Shown: in pieces, positions 1-8,319 of the stretch
Layout of the letters: every line of letters starts with the position of its first letter
Position numbering within the stretch: the stretch's first letter is position 1
NCBI GenBank assembly: GCA_964477295.1
Contig: CAYZEZ010000066.1
Span: 1-18,696 of the forward strand
Direction: 5' to 3'
DNA from: CAYZEZ01 sp964477295
Lineage (GTDB): Bacteria; Bacteroidota; Bacteroidia; Bacteroidales; SM23-62
Length of the DNA: 18,696 nt
Program-made: the position numbers and the translations under genes
Notes under the pieces: generated by a model
The model's database searches: none
Seen by the model: only the letters and a program-made list of their open reading frames with translations
What the model was told of the DNA's origin: nothing

Positions 1-3000
1 AGGCCAGTCCAGGCGACAAAAGCCATTTTCTCAGCATTGTATCAATACCTGGAGGAAAGGAACCTTGGTCCACCCATCAGGGCTGTGGGCACAACCGGTT
101 CAGGGCGGCAACTGATCGGTAAGATAATAAACGCCGATCTTATTGTGGATGAAATTACAGCACATGCCCGGGCCGCCATCCATCTGGATCCAGAGACAGA
201 TACCATCATTGAGATCGGGGGACAGGATGCGAAGTTCACAGTACTGAAGAACAAAGAAGTGGTTTTCTCCCAGATGAATTCCGTTTGTGCAGCGGGCACA
301 GGCAGTTTTATTGAAGAACTGGCAAAAAAGCTCGGTGTACCGCTTTCAGAGTATACTGTCAGGGTAAAAGGTCTGAAATCCCCTCTCACAAGCGACCGTT
401 GTACCGTATTTATGGAAAGGGACCTGAACTACCTGGTCAACCAGGGATACTCGGTTGAGGAATTACTGTGCACAACCCTTTTTTCGGTCCGGGAAAACTA
501 CCTGCGCAAAGTGGCAACAGAGAGCATGATTGGCAAACATGTCTGTTTCCAGGGTGCCACAGCAAAAAACGAAGCACTCGTGGCTGCTTTCGAACAAAAA
601 CTTGGTATGGCAATAACCGTATCAAGATTCTGCCATCTTACAGGCGCTCTGGGAATAAACCTGATTCTCAGTGAAAACAATCCTGTCAGGAGTAAATTCC
701 GGGGACTGGAAATATATAAAAAACACATCCCTGTAAAAACCGAGGTCTGTGATCTGTGCAACAACAGTTGCAAGTTAACCATTGCCGAGGTGGAAAAGGA
801 AGAAGTGGCATATGGTTTTCTGTGTGGCAGGGATTATGATACACCAAAGTATGTTAAGCAGGAATCGTCCGGATTTGACCTGGTAAAGGAATGGCATACT
901 ATTTTCCGAAAAGGTACCCGTTACTCAAGGAAGAAAAGAGCTGAAATAGGACTGCCATCGGGTCTTCACATGTTTGAAGAACTGAAATTCTGGGAACAGT
1001 TCTTCAATGTACTCGATATTTCTGTGGTCTGCAGCAGGACAGACAGAAACCTGGTGAGCCTTGGCAAGCATCTTGCCGGTGCAGAATTCTGTGCTCCCAT
1101 TGAATCGATGTTCGGTCATGCGATTTCACTTATAGAACAGGCTGATTTTATCTTTCTGCCTGTCTATCTTGAATCACGGGAAAGATCTGAATCACATGAG
1201 CGCAACTTTTGCTACTATACGCAGTTCAGTCCTTCCATACTTTCCCAGATAGTGGGTTTGGAAGACAGGTTCATCATACCTGAAGTAGATTTCCATTTTG
1301 GAATAAAGCACAATAAAAAAGCTGTTTATGATGCCTTGAAATCAAGGTTCGGCGACAGGATTGAATTAAGCCAGGTTAGCCTGGCTTGGGACAGGGCACT
1401 GGAACAAAACAAACAATTGACGCAGAGTTGGAAAAAGCGTTTCCATGATAGTTTCTCAACTGCTGAAGAAATCTCCGTTGTTTTCCTGGGTCGGCCTTAT
1501 ATAATTCTTTCCCAGGAGCTTAACAAAAAAATACCTGAATATTTCAGTAAGAAAGGCATAAAGTGCTTCTTCCAGGATATGATCCCGAGGATTGAAAACA
1601 AAGGGAACGGTGATATTCTTCAGCGGATACCCTGGCATTATGCCTCAGAGGTCATGGGGGCTGCCGATTACATTGCCGGTACAGAGAATTTATACCCGGT
1701 TTTTGTAACCGCTTTCAAATGTGCACCGGATTCTTTCATCCTGGAATATTTTAAAAAGATCCTTGAAGCGGCAGGAAAACCCTACCTGATACTTCAGATT
1801 GATGAGCACGATTCAGCTGTGGGCTATGAAACAAGGATTGAAGCTGCACTTCGTTCCTTCAGCAACCACAAACGGTCCGGGAAGAAACGTGCTTCAGACA
1901 AATCAATTAATATATTGCCAACCCTCTCAAAGAAAATTGGTGACAAAATCCTCCTGATGCCTAACTGGGATCCCTTTACTCTTCGTTTGGTTATAGCCCT
2001 GATGCAGCGCAAAGGTGTTGATGCACGGTTAGTGGAATCCAGTGAAACCAACATCCGGAAAAGCATGGCCCATAATACGGGACAATGCATCCCCCTGAAC
2101 ATAATCGCACAGGATTTTATTGAATACGTTGAGCATCATAACCTGGACCCATCAAAAACACAACTTTGGGTGGCGGACTCGTGGTTCACCTGTAACATCA
2201 GGATGTACCCGGAATTCCTGAAAACCCTGCTTGACAATTATGGCAGGGGTTTTCAGAAAGCGAATGTGTACCTGGGAAATATCTCCAATCTTGACCTCTC
2301 ACTGGATGCGAGTATAAACACCTACCTGGTATATATGCTCGGTGGGCTGATACGCAAACTTGGATGCAGGATAAGGCCCTATGAATTAGTACCGGGAACC
2401 ACAGATCGTGTTATAGAGTCCTCCATTGCCCGGCTCGAAAAGGCGTTCTCCGGAAAAGGAAGCCTGGAATCGACGGTGAGCGGGGTAGCGGAAAGTTTTA
2501 ACAAGATTAAAACAAGCAAGAACGGAAACCGGCCGGAAGTCGCCATTTTCGGAGATTTTTTTGTCAGGGATCATGATATTTTAAACCAGGAACTCATACG
2601 CTTCATTGAACAGGCGGGGGGAGAAGTCATTACCACCCCCTACAATGAATATGTTAAGATTACTGCGGGAAATGTTATCCGGCGTATGCATAAACGGGGC
2701 GCCCACTCGAGTGCAATCTTGGCAAAAGTATTGCTGACTGTAATGGACAAACTGGATAATAAGTATTACAGGCAGTTCGAAAGTATTGTCGGAGCGAAGG
2801 AGCGGATCAATCCTGAATCACTTGAAAGGCACCTAAGCTCCTTTAATGTAAAACCTTATCATTCAGGGGAATCCTATGAAAACCTGCTGAAAATTTTTCA
2901 TATACTCGATTATCATCCGAATCTCTCCATGTTCGTCCAGTCAAATCCTGCCTTTTGTTGCCCGGCCCTGATCACCGAAGCGATGACCCGAAAGATAAAA

Positions 3001-3102
3001 TCAATTACCGGCGTTCCGATCGTTACCATCACTTATGATGGCACCAGTGAGAGCAAGAATGAAGTGATCCTCCCCTACCTGGTGGCAGCTTCAGAAAAAT
3101 GA
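1..3102 (+). CDS. 2-hydroxyacyl-CoA dehydratase activase-related protein (BcrAD/BadFG ATPase fused to DUF2229 and HgdB-like region), 5' partial
   Basis: The reading frame is open from base 1, so the start lies outside the window and 1033 residues are visible; a TTG at 37 is internal. Near the visible N terminus are ASKHA/BcrAD ATPase motifs: GTTGSGR (about residue 30), IEIGGQDAKF (about 70), NSVCAAGTGSF (Cys about 96) and RCTVF (Cys about 134). The two cysteines match the ligands that hold the inter-subunit [4Fe-4S] cluster in HgdC-type activators. A CxxCxxxC motif (about 250-257) with a further Cys near 275 follows, then a DUF2229-like part (VVFLGRPY near 493) and an HgdB-like part (LLMPNWDPF near 651, NPAFCCPAL near 983). 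Known activators use ATP to inject an electron into 2-hydroxyacyl-CoA dehydratases; these giant fusions are mostly uncharacterised. Family members are usually near 1400 residues, so roughly 400 N-terminal residues are probably missing. The presumed cluster chemistry suggests anaerobic life. The true reaction and substrate are unknown. Confidence 0.87.
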   Translation, partial: RPVQATKAIFSALYQYLEERNLGPPIRAVGTTGSGRQLIGKIINADLIVDEITAHARAAIHLDPETDTIIEIGGQDAKFTVLKNKEVVFSQMNSVCAAGTGSFIEELAKKLGVPLSEYTVRVKGLKSPLTSDRCTVFMERDLNYLVNQGYSVEELLCTTLFSVRENYLRKVATESMIGKHVCFQGATAKNEALVAAFEQKLGMAITVSRFCHLTGALGINLILSENNPVRSKFRGLEIYKKHIPVKTEVCDLCNNSCKLTIAEVEKEEVAYGFLCGRDYDTPKYVKQESSGFDLVKEWHTIFRKGTRYSRKKRAEIGLPSGLHMFEELKFWEQFFNVLDISVVCSRTDRNLVSLGKHLAGAEFCAPIESMFGHAISLIEQADFIFLPVYLESRERSESHERNFCYYTQFSPSILSQIVGLEDRFIIPEVDFHFGIKHNKKAVYDALKSRFGDRIELSQVSLAWDRALEQNKQLTQSWKKRFHDSFSTAEEISVVFLGRPYIILSQELNKKIPEYFSKKGIKCFFQDMIPRIENKGNGDILQRIPWHYASEVMGAADYIAGTENLYPVFVTAFKCAPDSFILEYFKKILEAAGKPYLILQIDEHDSAVGYETRIEAALRSFSNHKRSGKKRASDKSINILPTLSKKIGDKILLMPNWDPFTLRLVIALMQRKGVDARLVESSETNIRKSMAHNTGQCIPLNIIAQDFIEYVEHHNLDPSKTQLWVADSWFTCNIRMYPEFLKTLLDNYGRGFQKANVYLGNISNLDLSLDASINTYLVYMLGGLIRKLGCRIRPYELVPGTTDRVIESSIARLEKAFSGKGSLESTVSGVAESFNKIKTSKNGNRPEVAIFGDFFVRDHDILNQELIRFIEQAGGEVITTPYNEYVKITAGNVIRRMHKRGAHSSAILAKVLLTVMDKLDNKYYRQFESIVGAKERINPESLERHLSSFNVKPYHSGESYENLLKIFHILDYHPNLSMFVQSNPAFCCPALITEAMTRKIKSITGVPIVTITYDGTSESKNEVILPYLVAASEK

Positions 3103-3144
3103 ACGGATTTTAAATTTTCTCTGTCCATGCCTTGATTTAATCCG

Positions 3145-3159
3145 GTGCCTGCCAGGCAC
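3145..3159. repeat. Short GC-rich odd palindrome
   Basis: GTGCCTGCCAGGCAC pairs as a 7-bp stem around one central base, 43 bp after the activase stop codon. It has no T tract after it, so it is not a convincing intrinsic terminator. The inner 13 bases recur at 7368-7380 inside the GH5 gene. Confidence 0.4.
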
Positions 3160-3178
3160 AATCTGACAAATTAGAATT

Positions 3179-3202
3179 ATTTCATCACTAGTGTCCGATT
3201 AA
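3179..3202 (+). repeat. Left terminal inverted repeat of the 206-bp element
   Basis: This is the left arm, reading ATTTCATCAC then TAGTGTCCG then ATTAA. It matches the reverse complement of 3361-3384 at 21 of 24 bases. Confidence 0.7.
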
Positions 3203-3360
3203 AATATTTTAAGTCATTTATTATTTTGTAACAACTTGAATATCAGATCAAATTTCGAAAGGATTTATTAATTATTTTGAGATTTTCATTTAAATCGACA
3301 CGTACTCAAAAAGCTCTATAATTCAGATATATCAAGGATTTCAGAGAACGACATTCAAAG

Positions 3361-3384
3361 TTAACCGGACACTACTGGTGAAAT
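3361..3384 (-). repeat. Right terminal inverted repeat of the 206-bp element
   Basis: This is the right arm, beginning TTAACCGGACACTA on the + strand. It contains the GTG at 3378, which therefore belongs to the repeat and is not a credible gene start. Confidence 0.7.
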
Positions 3385-4438
3385 ATAAGGAGTCGGGGGA
3401 GCCCGTTGAAGGGTGTGAAATCACCTTCAATAATCAAACAAAGATCGCAGGAAAAGACGGGGACATCATTTTTGATTCCATTCCGGCTGGCCGATATAAC
3501 CTTAAAGTAAGAAAAGAATACATGGAATCAGTGGTGATTGAAAATTTCAATCTTTATTCTGATACCGTCATAACTATTTTGCTGGATTCTGCCAGGTATA
3601 AAGTTACATATCATCTGGTGGATAGTTATAACCTGGCAGATATTCCGTTTGTCAAAATTAATGTTGGCCCGAAGGCTGGAACAACCGATGCGAATGGCAC
3701 AGCCACTTTTTTTTGACCGCCGGTAACTATCCATCCAGGTTTGACAAATCGAATTATGAAAGATATCAATCCGAACATCATATTACATCCGATACAATTC
3801 TGACCACCTTGTTAGAAAGGACACATGCAACCGTCAGGTTCTGGATAAAAGACAACGGGGAAGTACCGGTAAGCGGGGCACTGGTATTCCTTGGCAAAGA
3901 TTCGTTGTATACCAACGCACTGGGACTCTGTAAATTCGAATCTGTCAAAATCGACAGAAGCTATGTGTATAATGTTTCAGCAGAGAATTATAAATCCATA
4001 GTCGAAGTTATTACATTAAAAACAGATACGGCCATTTATCTTCAGTTAACATGACCAGTCTCGGATTTCAGGATCAAATCAGATCATTCAGAAAATGATA
4101 CTTTCATTTTTCCCAATCCGGCCAGGGATCATCTGAATATTCGTTCAGGAAGTGACATTGACTTTATACATATTCATAATTCTATTGGAATAATTGTCAG
4201 CCAATTTCAACCGCATACATCATCGTACCAGGTGAACATTTCGAACCTGCCGGGCGGTTATTACTGGATCAGGGTAGCACGATATGATGCACCGCAAATA
4301 ATCCTTCCCTTCATTATTCGAAAGCAAGGCCGGGAATATCCTCATCATCCTGCTGATCTTGTCAAGACTTACTATTTGAACGATAACTGCATATATTACT
4401 TTCAGGTGGCGGAGACTTATCGTAATTTTATACTTTAA
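3378..4438 (+). pseudogene. Broken secreted protein: carboxypeptidase-regulatory-like repeats plus T9SS C-terminal sorting domain
   Basis: Three consecutive pieces read as one protein. Piece one (3378-3716) gives a CarboxypepD_reg-like module (GEPVEGCEITF, TIAGKDG-like turn, SIPAGRYNLKV) and the start of a second module ending at GTTDANGTATFF. A run of eight T's (3707-3714) then hits TGA; removing one T restores ATFLTAGNY and continues in the frame of piece two (3713-4054). That piece finishes the second module and adds a third (VPVSGALVFLGKD, LYTNALGLCKFE). An in-frame TGA at 4052-4054 interrupts it, but the same frame goes on into a T9SS type A sorting domain (IFPNPARDHLNI near 4103 to the ISNLPGGYYWIRV block near 4240, ending about 4327). 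After that the frame runs on without recognisable homology to the stop at 4436-4438. The N-terminal catalytic or secretion part is absent, replaced by the 206-bp element. The domain order suggests the tail of an exported enzyme or adhesin. A single-base assembly error could explain the T-run shift, but not the TGA and the missing 5' end together. Confidence 0.72.
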
Positions 4439-4463
4439 ATATGAAAATCCAATCCATATAAAA

Positions 4464-5066
4464 ATGAAAAAATACATCAATGCAACGCTTCTGGGTGGAA
4501 TTGCCGCCCTGCTGCCGCTTGGGCTGGTCATCCTGATTGTCCGGTGGCTGATTAACCTGGTTCAGAAATTTCTGGGTCCCATCGTGGAATGGTTCGCAAA
4601 ACAGCTTGAGATAAACTCCTACTGGCTATTGGTGGCCAGTTATGTGGTGCTTATCATTGGGATCCTGGCTGGTTTCTTTTTCATCGGAATGATGATTCGT
4701 ACACGTACAGGCCGGTTTTTTAAGAAAGAACTGGAACAAAGGTACCTGATGAAAATACCAGGTTATAAAATTGCCCGGGAAACCGTTATGCAGTTCTTCG
4801 GAAAGCACCGCAGCTTCTTTTCAGAGGTTGTGCTGGTGGATCTTTTTAATTCGGGTACGCTGATGACCGGGTTCATTACTGACGATCATGGAGAGTACCT
4901 GACGGTCTTTGTCCCCACGGGGCCCAATCCCACTTCGGGACTTATTTATCATGTCAAAAAAGACAAGGCGTTACGTACAGGAGCGACCGTGGAAAATGCA
5001 ATGAAATCGGTTATTAGTTGCGGTGCAGGATCTATGCAAATATTCCAGGAGGAATTGAAATCCTGA
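4464..5066 (+). CDS. DUF502 family integral membrane protein
   Basis: A complete 200-residue protein, the usual size of the DUF502 family. Two hydrophobic segments (about residues 8-33 and 53-78) are followed by a basic patch (RTRTGRFFKK) and a soluble C-terminal domain holding the family signature VPTGPNPTSG (150-159) and a TVENAMKSVIS segment (175-185). This places it in the inner membrane with the C-terminal domain on one side. The family's molecular function is not established. The ATG at 4464 follows an A/T-rich leader with no clear Shine-Dalgarno sequence, as is common in this phylum. It follows the pseudogene and precedes a 251-bp gap, so it is likely transcribed alone. Family assignment is firm; any role would be a guess. 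Confidence 0.85.
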   Translation: MKKYINATLLGGIAALLPLGLVILIVRWLINLVQKFLGPIVEWFAKQLEINSYWLLVASYVVLIIGILAGFFFIGMMIRTRTGRFFKKELEQRYLMKIPGYKIARETVMQFFGKHRSFFSEVVLVDLFNSGTLMTGFITDDHGEYLTVFVPTGPNPTSGLIYHVKKDKALRTGATVENAMKSVISCGAGSMQIFQEELKS

Positions 5067-5317
5067 TCCATACAGGCAAATCCTGCTGCACCGGCAAGGT
5101 ATTGATATCTCCCGGACCAGCTACCATGCAATGTATCATACTATGCACTGTATGCAATTTCCAGTCAGATTGAATACAGGCTTCCCAAGTTTGTTTGATC
5201 ATATTGTTAAGGAAATTTCTGGAAAAAATCAAAGTGAAAAGAACTGAATATGATACCTGATGACTTATACCTAAAGTTTCTTATATTGAACCCCGTTAAT
5301 TTGAAGCAGGATCCTTC

Positions 5318-8029
5318 ATGAAACTCAGGGACACAATAACCAAGTTAATAATAATTTCCATTGTTTATATTTTACTGCCTGTTCTTGCAAGCAGCCAGGG
5401 CTATTTGCATACGGATGGTAAAAACATAGTGAATGGAAATGGAGAAAATGTAATCCTGAGAGGTATAGGAACCGGTAACTGGATGCTTCAGGAGGGTTAT
5501 ATGATGAAAACCGCAGGCGTGGCAGGGACCCAGCATGCATTCCGGGAAAAACTGGCCGAAACCATAGGCGAGGTAAAAACGGATAGTTTTTATAATGCAT
5601 GGCTAAGCTATCACTTTACGCGTACAGACGTTGATTCGATGAAAGACTGGGGATTCAATAGCGTAAGGGTTGTCATGCATTACAAATGGTTCACCCTGCC
5701 GATCGAAGAGGAACCGGACACCGGAGTAAATACCTGGCTGGACAAAGGTTTTGTAATGATTGATTCATTATTGGATTGGTGTGCCGATAATGAAATGTAC
5801 CTGATCCTTGATTTGCACGGCGCACCCGGTGGTCAGGGCACCAATGCCGATATATCGGATTACGATCCGTCTAAGCCATCACTATGGGAAAGCCAGGAAA
5901 ACAAGGATAAAACTGTTGCCCTATGGCGAAAACTTGCAGAACGCTACAGCGCAGAACCATGGATCGGCGGGTACGATTTAATAAATGAAACAAACTGGCC
6001 TTTAGGAAATAACTCGCAGTTAAGACAACTATTCGCGAATATTACCACAGCCATCAGGGAGGTGGATACCAACCATATTTTATTTATTGAAGGCAATGAT
6101 TTCGCCAATAATTATACAGGGCTCACCCCTCCCTGGGATGATAACCTTGCCTATAGCTTTCACAGGTATAACGCGGGCACCGGGCCAGGTGATCTGGACT
6201 GGGTAATCGATTTACGAAATGCCTTTAATGTGCCATTGTGGTTCGGAGAATCGGGAGAAAACTCGAACACCTGGTATACAGACTTAATTCAATTGAGTGA
6301 ATCGAAAAATATCGGATGGTCGTGGTGGCCGGTAAAAAAGAGCGATATCAATAGTGTAATGAATGTTACATTCAATGAAGATTATGAAGATTTAATCAAG
6401 TACTGGAGAGGGGAGATTACGAGTGCACCCTCTGAAGATGAAGCGTTTCAGGCCGTTTTACAATGGGCAGAGAACCATAAGATTGAAAACTGTAAAATAC
6501 AATATGATGTGATCGACGCCATGATCAGGCAACCACATACAGATGATGTGATCCCCTTCAGGGAGCATAAACTTACTGAACCTATATTTTTCTCGGACTA
6601 TGATTATGGAAAAAATACCTTTGCCTATTACGATAAAGACGTTGCTTATTACGGAGGTACCTGGACTGACTGGAATGCCGGTTGGGCATACAGGAATGAT
6701 GGTGTTGATATTGAAGGATGCCAGGATACAGATTCTGTAAATAATGGCTATAATGTCGGCTGGACAGCAGATGGTGAATGGTTGCAATATTCTATGAAAA
6801 TTGATACAGTCGCTTCATATACCCTTGATGTCCGCTCTGCATCAGCCGCCGGCGGATCAGAATTTCACATTGAGATTAACAGTGATGATGTAACACCGAC
6901 ATTGAATTTACCTTCCACCGGAGGCTGGCAAAACTGGCAGATCACAAGTTTTGAGGACATTATTTTACCGGCGGGCGAAGTGAAGGTAAAATTTGAAATT
7001 AATCGGGGGGGCTCTAACCTCAGCTATTTTAATTTCACAGATCCACAGCCGGCCGATTCCATCGATTTTCAGTTCATATCGGCTGAAACATCTGTTGATG
7101 GAAGCGAGGTTTATATTTCACTGAACAAAGAAATATCCTCCCTGGAGGCTGATCTTCAGGTAAGCGACTTTGCACTGTTCAGTGATAACGATAAGTTAAA
7201 TCTGGCAGATATTACTATCAGCGAGAATAATAATCGTGTATTAATAATTGATCTGAGTGACGAAATCTTTTTCAATAACTCTCTTACCTTATCTTATGAT
7301 GGAGTATCTGTTCAATCCAATGCTCAAACATTGATTGCCTTCTCCAATGTTCAGGTGCTCAATAACCTGCCTGCCAGGCATGTAATCCCGGGATTTATTC
7401 AGGCAGAGGCTTTCAGTATTAATCATGGCCTCGAACTTGAAAGCTGTGACGAAGGAGGACAAAATACAGGTTATGCCGATCCGGGCGACTATTTAGATTA
7501 CCTGGTATATGTAGGTACTTCAGGAAATTACAGGCTTAATTACAGGGTGGCAACAATAAGATCAAATGCTGAGCTGGTTTTCCAGGTGGGTGAAGATGAG
7601 AGCTTTAATAGTATTGATACCATTAAATTCTCTCCGACTGGCGACTGGCAGAATTGGGAAACCCAATCCAGCAGTGTTTATCTTGAAGAAGGATATTATA
7701 CAATAAGGTTGCTGGTTAAACAGGGTGAACATAACCTGAACTGGTTTCAACTGTTGCTGTCCACCGGATTAAGGGACCAGACAATAAATGAGAAAAAGTA
7801 CCTGCTGTATCCGAATCCCGGGGATAAGCATACAATTTTAAAGGTTAATGGAGGAAGCACGGAACACCATTTCATTACCCTGCTGAACATGAATGGGCAG
7901 GTTATGGATTACTTCGAAGGTTCAGAAACAGAGTTCTATATCAATACTTCAGATTACCCTAAAGGAATATATATTGTTCAAATCCGCTGCAAATCGGGTA
8001 TCTGTTCAGATAAACTGATCATCCAATAA
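5318..8029 (+). CDS. Secreted GH5 (cellulase-superfamily) glycoside hydrolase with two CBM6-like modules and T9SS sorting domain
   Basis: 903 residues; the ATG at 5318 lies 8 bp after an AGGA. Residues 1-27 form a signal peptide (hydrophobic core LIIISIVYILLP, cut near ASSQ). Residues about 28-365 are a GH5 (beta/alpha)8 barrel showing the family set: Arg117 (SVRV), His167 (DLHG), the acid/base pair Asn223-Glu224 (LINETNWP), His282 (SFHRY) and the nucleophile Glu311 (WFGESGE). A first CBM6-like module spans about 420-573 (GWTADGEWLQYS, GGWQNWQ). An Ig/SwmB-like linker covers about 585-680, and a second CBM6-like module about 690-812 (AEAFS, GYADPGDYLDY, GDWQNWE). The T9SS type A domain (YPNPGDKHT to the C terminus) covers 828-903, so it is predicted to cross the outer membrane by T9SS and to be released or anchored at the surface. 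GH5 enzymes are retaining and cleave beta-linked glucans, mannans or xylans; the substrate cannot be fixed here. It lies 290 bp before the sigma factor gene and may belong to the same regulon. Confidence 0.9.
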   Translation: MKLRDTITKLIIISIVYILLPVLASSQGYLHTDGKNIVNGNGENVILRGIGTGNWMLQEGYMMKTAGVAGTQHAFREKLAETIGEVKTDSFYNAWLSYHFTRTDVDSMKDWGFNSVRVVMHYKWFTLPIEEEPDTGVNTWLDKGFVMIDSLLDWCADNEMYLILDLHGAPGGQGTNADISDYDPSKPSLWESQENKDKTVALWRKLAERYSAEPWIGGYDLINETNWPLGNNSQLRQLFANITTAIREVDTNHILFIEGNDFANNYTGLTPPWDDNLAYSFHRYNAGTGPGDLDWVIDLRNAFNVPLWFGESGENSNTWYTDLIQLSESKNIGWSWWPVKKSDINSVMNVTFNEDYEDLIKYWRGEITSAPSEDEAFQAVLQWAENHKIENCKIQYDVIDAMIRQPHTDDVIPFREHKLTEPIFFSDYDYGKNTFAYYDKDVAYYGGTWTDWNAGWAYRNDGVDIEGCQDTDSVNNGYNVGWTADGEWLQYSMKIDTVASYTLDVRSASAAGGSEFHIEINSDDVTPTLNLPSTGGWQNWQITSFEDIILPAGEVKVKFEINRGGSNLSYFNFTDPQPADSIDFQFISAETSVDGSEVYISLNKEISSLEADLQVSDFALFSDNDKLNLADITISENNNRVLIIDLSDEIFFNNSLTLSYDGVSVQSNAQTLIAFSNVQVLNNLPARHVIPGFIQAEAFSINHGLELESCDEGGQNTGYADPGDYLDYLVYVGTSGNYRLNYRVATIRSNAELVFQVGEDESFNSIDTIKFSPTGDWQNWETQSSSVYLEEGYYTIRLLVKQGEHNLNWFQLLLSTGLRDQTINEKKYLLYPNPGDKHTILKVNGGSTEHHFITLLNMNGQVMDYFEGSETEFYINTSDYPKGIYIVQIRCKSGICSDKLIIQ

Positions 8030-8104
8030 TCTTTTTCTCCTATTTAAAATTATCATTGGATTTGTCGGACCAGGTATCATTAACATGTATTTAAGCATAG
8101 TGCA

Positions 8105-8144
8105 ATTCACTGCAATATTGGGCACTTTCAGAATGGCAGTGAAT
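8105..8144. repeat. Inverted repeat after the GH5 gene
   Basis: ATTCACTGC (8105-8113) and GCAGTGAAT (8136-8144) form a perfect 9-bp stem with a 22-base loop, 75 bp after the GH5 stop codon. No U-rich tail follows, so it could be an mRNA 3' structure or an operator-like dyad rather than a standard intrinsic terminator. Confidence 0.35.
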
Positions 8145-8227
8145 GCCAGATGGATTGATTTATAAGTAAATTCGCATATTGTTAAAAAAAAGGTTAAATT
8201 TACATTACAAATTCCTTCCAACAAAGG

Positions 8228-8309
8228 TTGTACACCTCTCACGGATTCATGGTAAACTCTGTATGTTTCCACTGTAAAAGTTACTTGGATTTCTTGTACA
8301 CTCTGCATG
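8228..8309 (+). promoter_or_regulatory. Short direct repeats directly upstream of the ECF sigma gene
   Basis: TTGTACAC occurs at 8228-8235 and 8294-8301. ACTCTGTATG (8256-8265) is echoed by ACTCTGCATG (8300-8309), matching at 9 of 10 bases. Both motif types lie in the 92 bp before the sigma start codon, so they may be operator or promoter sequence. I could not fit a convincing Bacteroidota -33/-7 promoter to them; chance is possible. Confidence 0.25.
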
Positions 8310-8319
8310 GAATATACAG

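Larger units (their letters stand above)
3179..3384. mobile_element. 206-bp MITE-like element or IS remnant with 24-bp terminal inverted repeats
   Basis: Bases 3179-3202 and 3361-3384 are inverted repeats matching at 21 of 24 positions (mismatches at left-arm positions 7, 10 and 20), with a shared core TAGTGTCCG and a TTAA inner edge. The interior is AT-rich and has no usable transposase frame. I see no target-site duplication directly outside the repeats. The TGTCCG...TTAA end resembles ends I associate with IS4-like elements of Bacteroidota, which is memory, not a database match. Its right arm covers the first bases of the next open frame, so it sits at the breakpoint of the truncated gene at 3378-4438. 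It is either a non-autonomous element or an internally deleted IS. Confidence 0.6.

Noticed and set aside
37..39. TTG as the start codon of the activase gene
   Set aside because: The frame is open to base 1 and the residues before it fit the protein, so the gene is simply cut by the window edge.
3145..3159. Palindrome as intrinsic terminator of the activase gene
   Set aside because: The stem is only 7 bp with a one-base centre and has no T tract.
3378..3380. GTG as a genuine start of a 112-residue protein
   Set aside because: The codon lies inside the right inverted repeat of the 206-bp element, lacks a leader signal, and the domain continues past the stop in another frame.
4232..4438. Separate 68-residue gene
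   Set aside because: It is in frame with the preceding piece and completes a T9SS sorting domain that begins near 4103, so it is the tail of the pseudogene.
8166..8202. TTG...TAAATTTA as a Bacteroidota promoter for the sigma gene
   Set aside because: The spacing between the two parts is about 13 bp, well short of the usual 19-21, and the -7 part has a mismatch.
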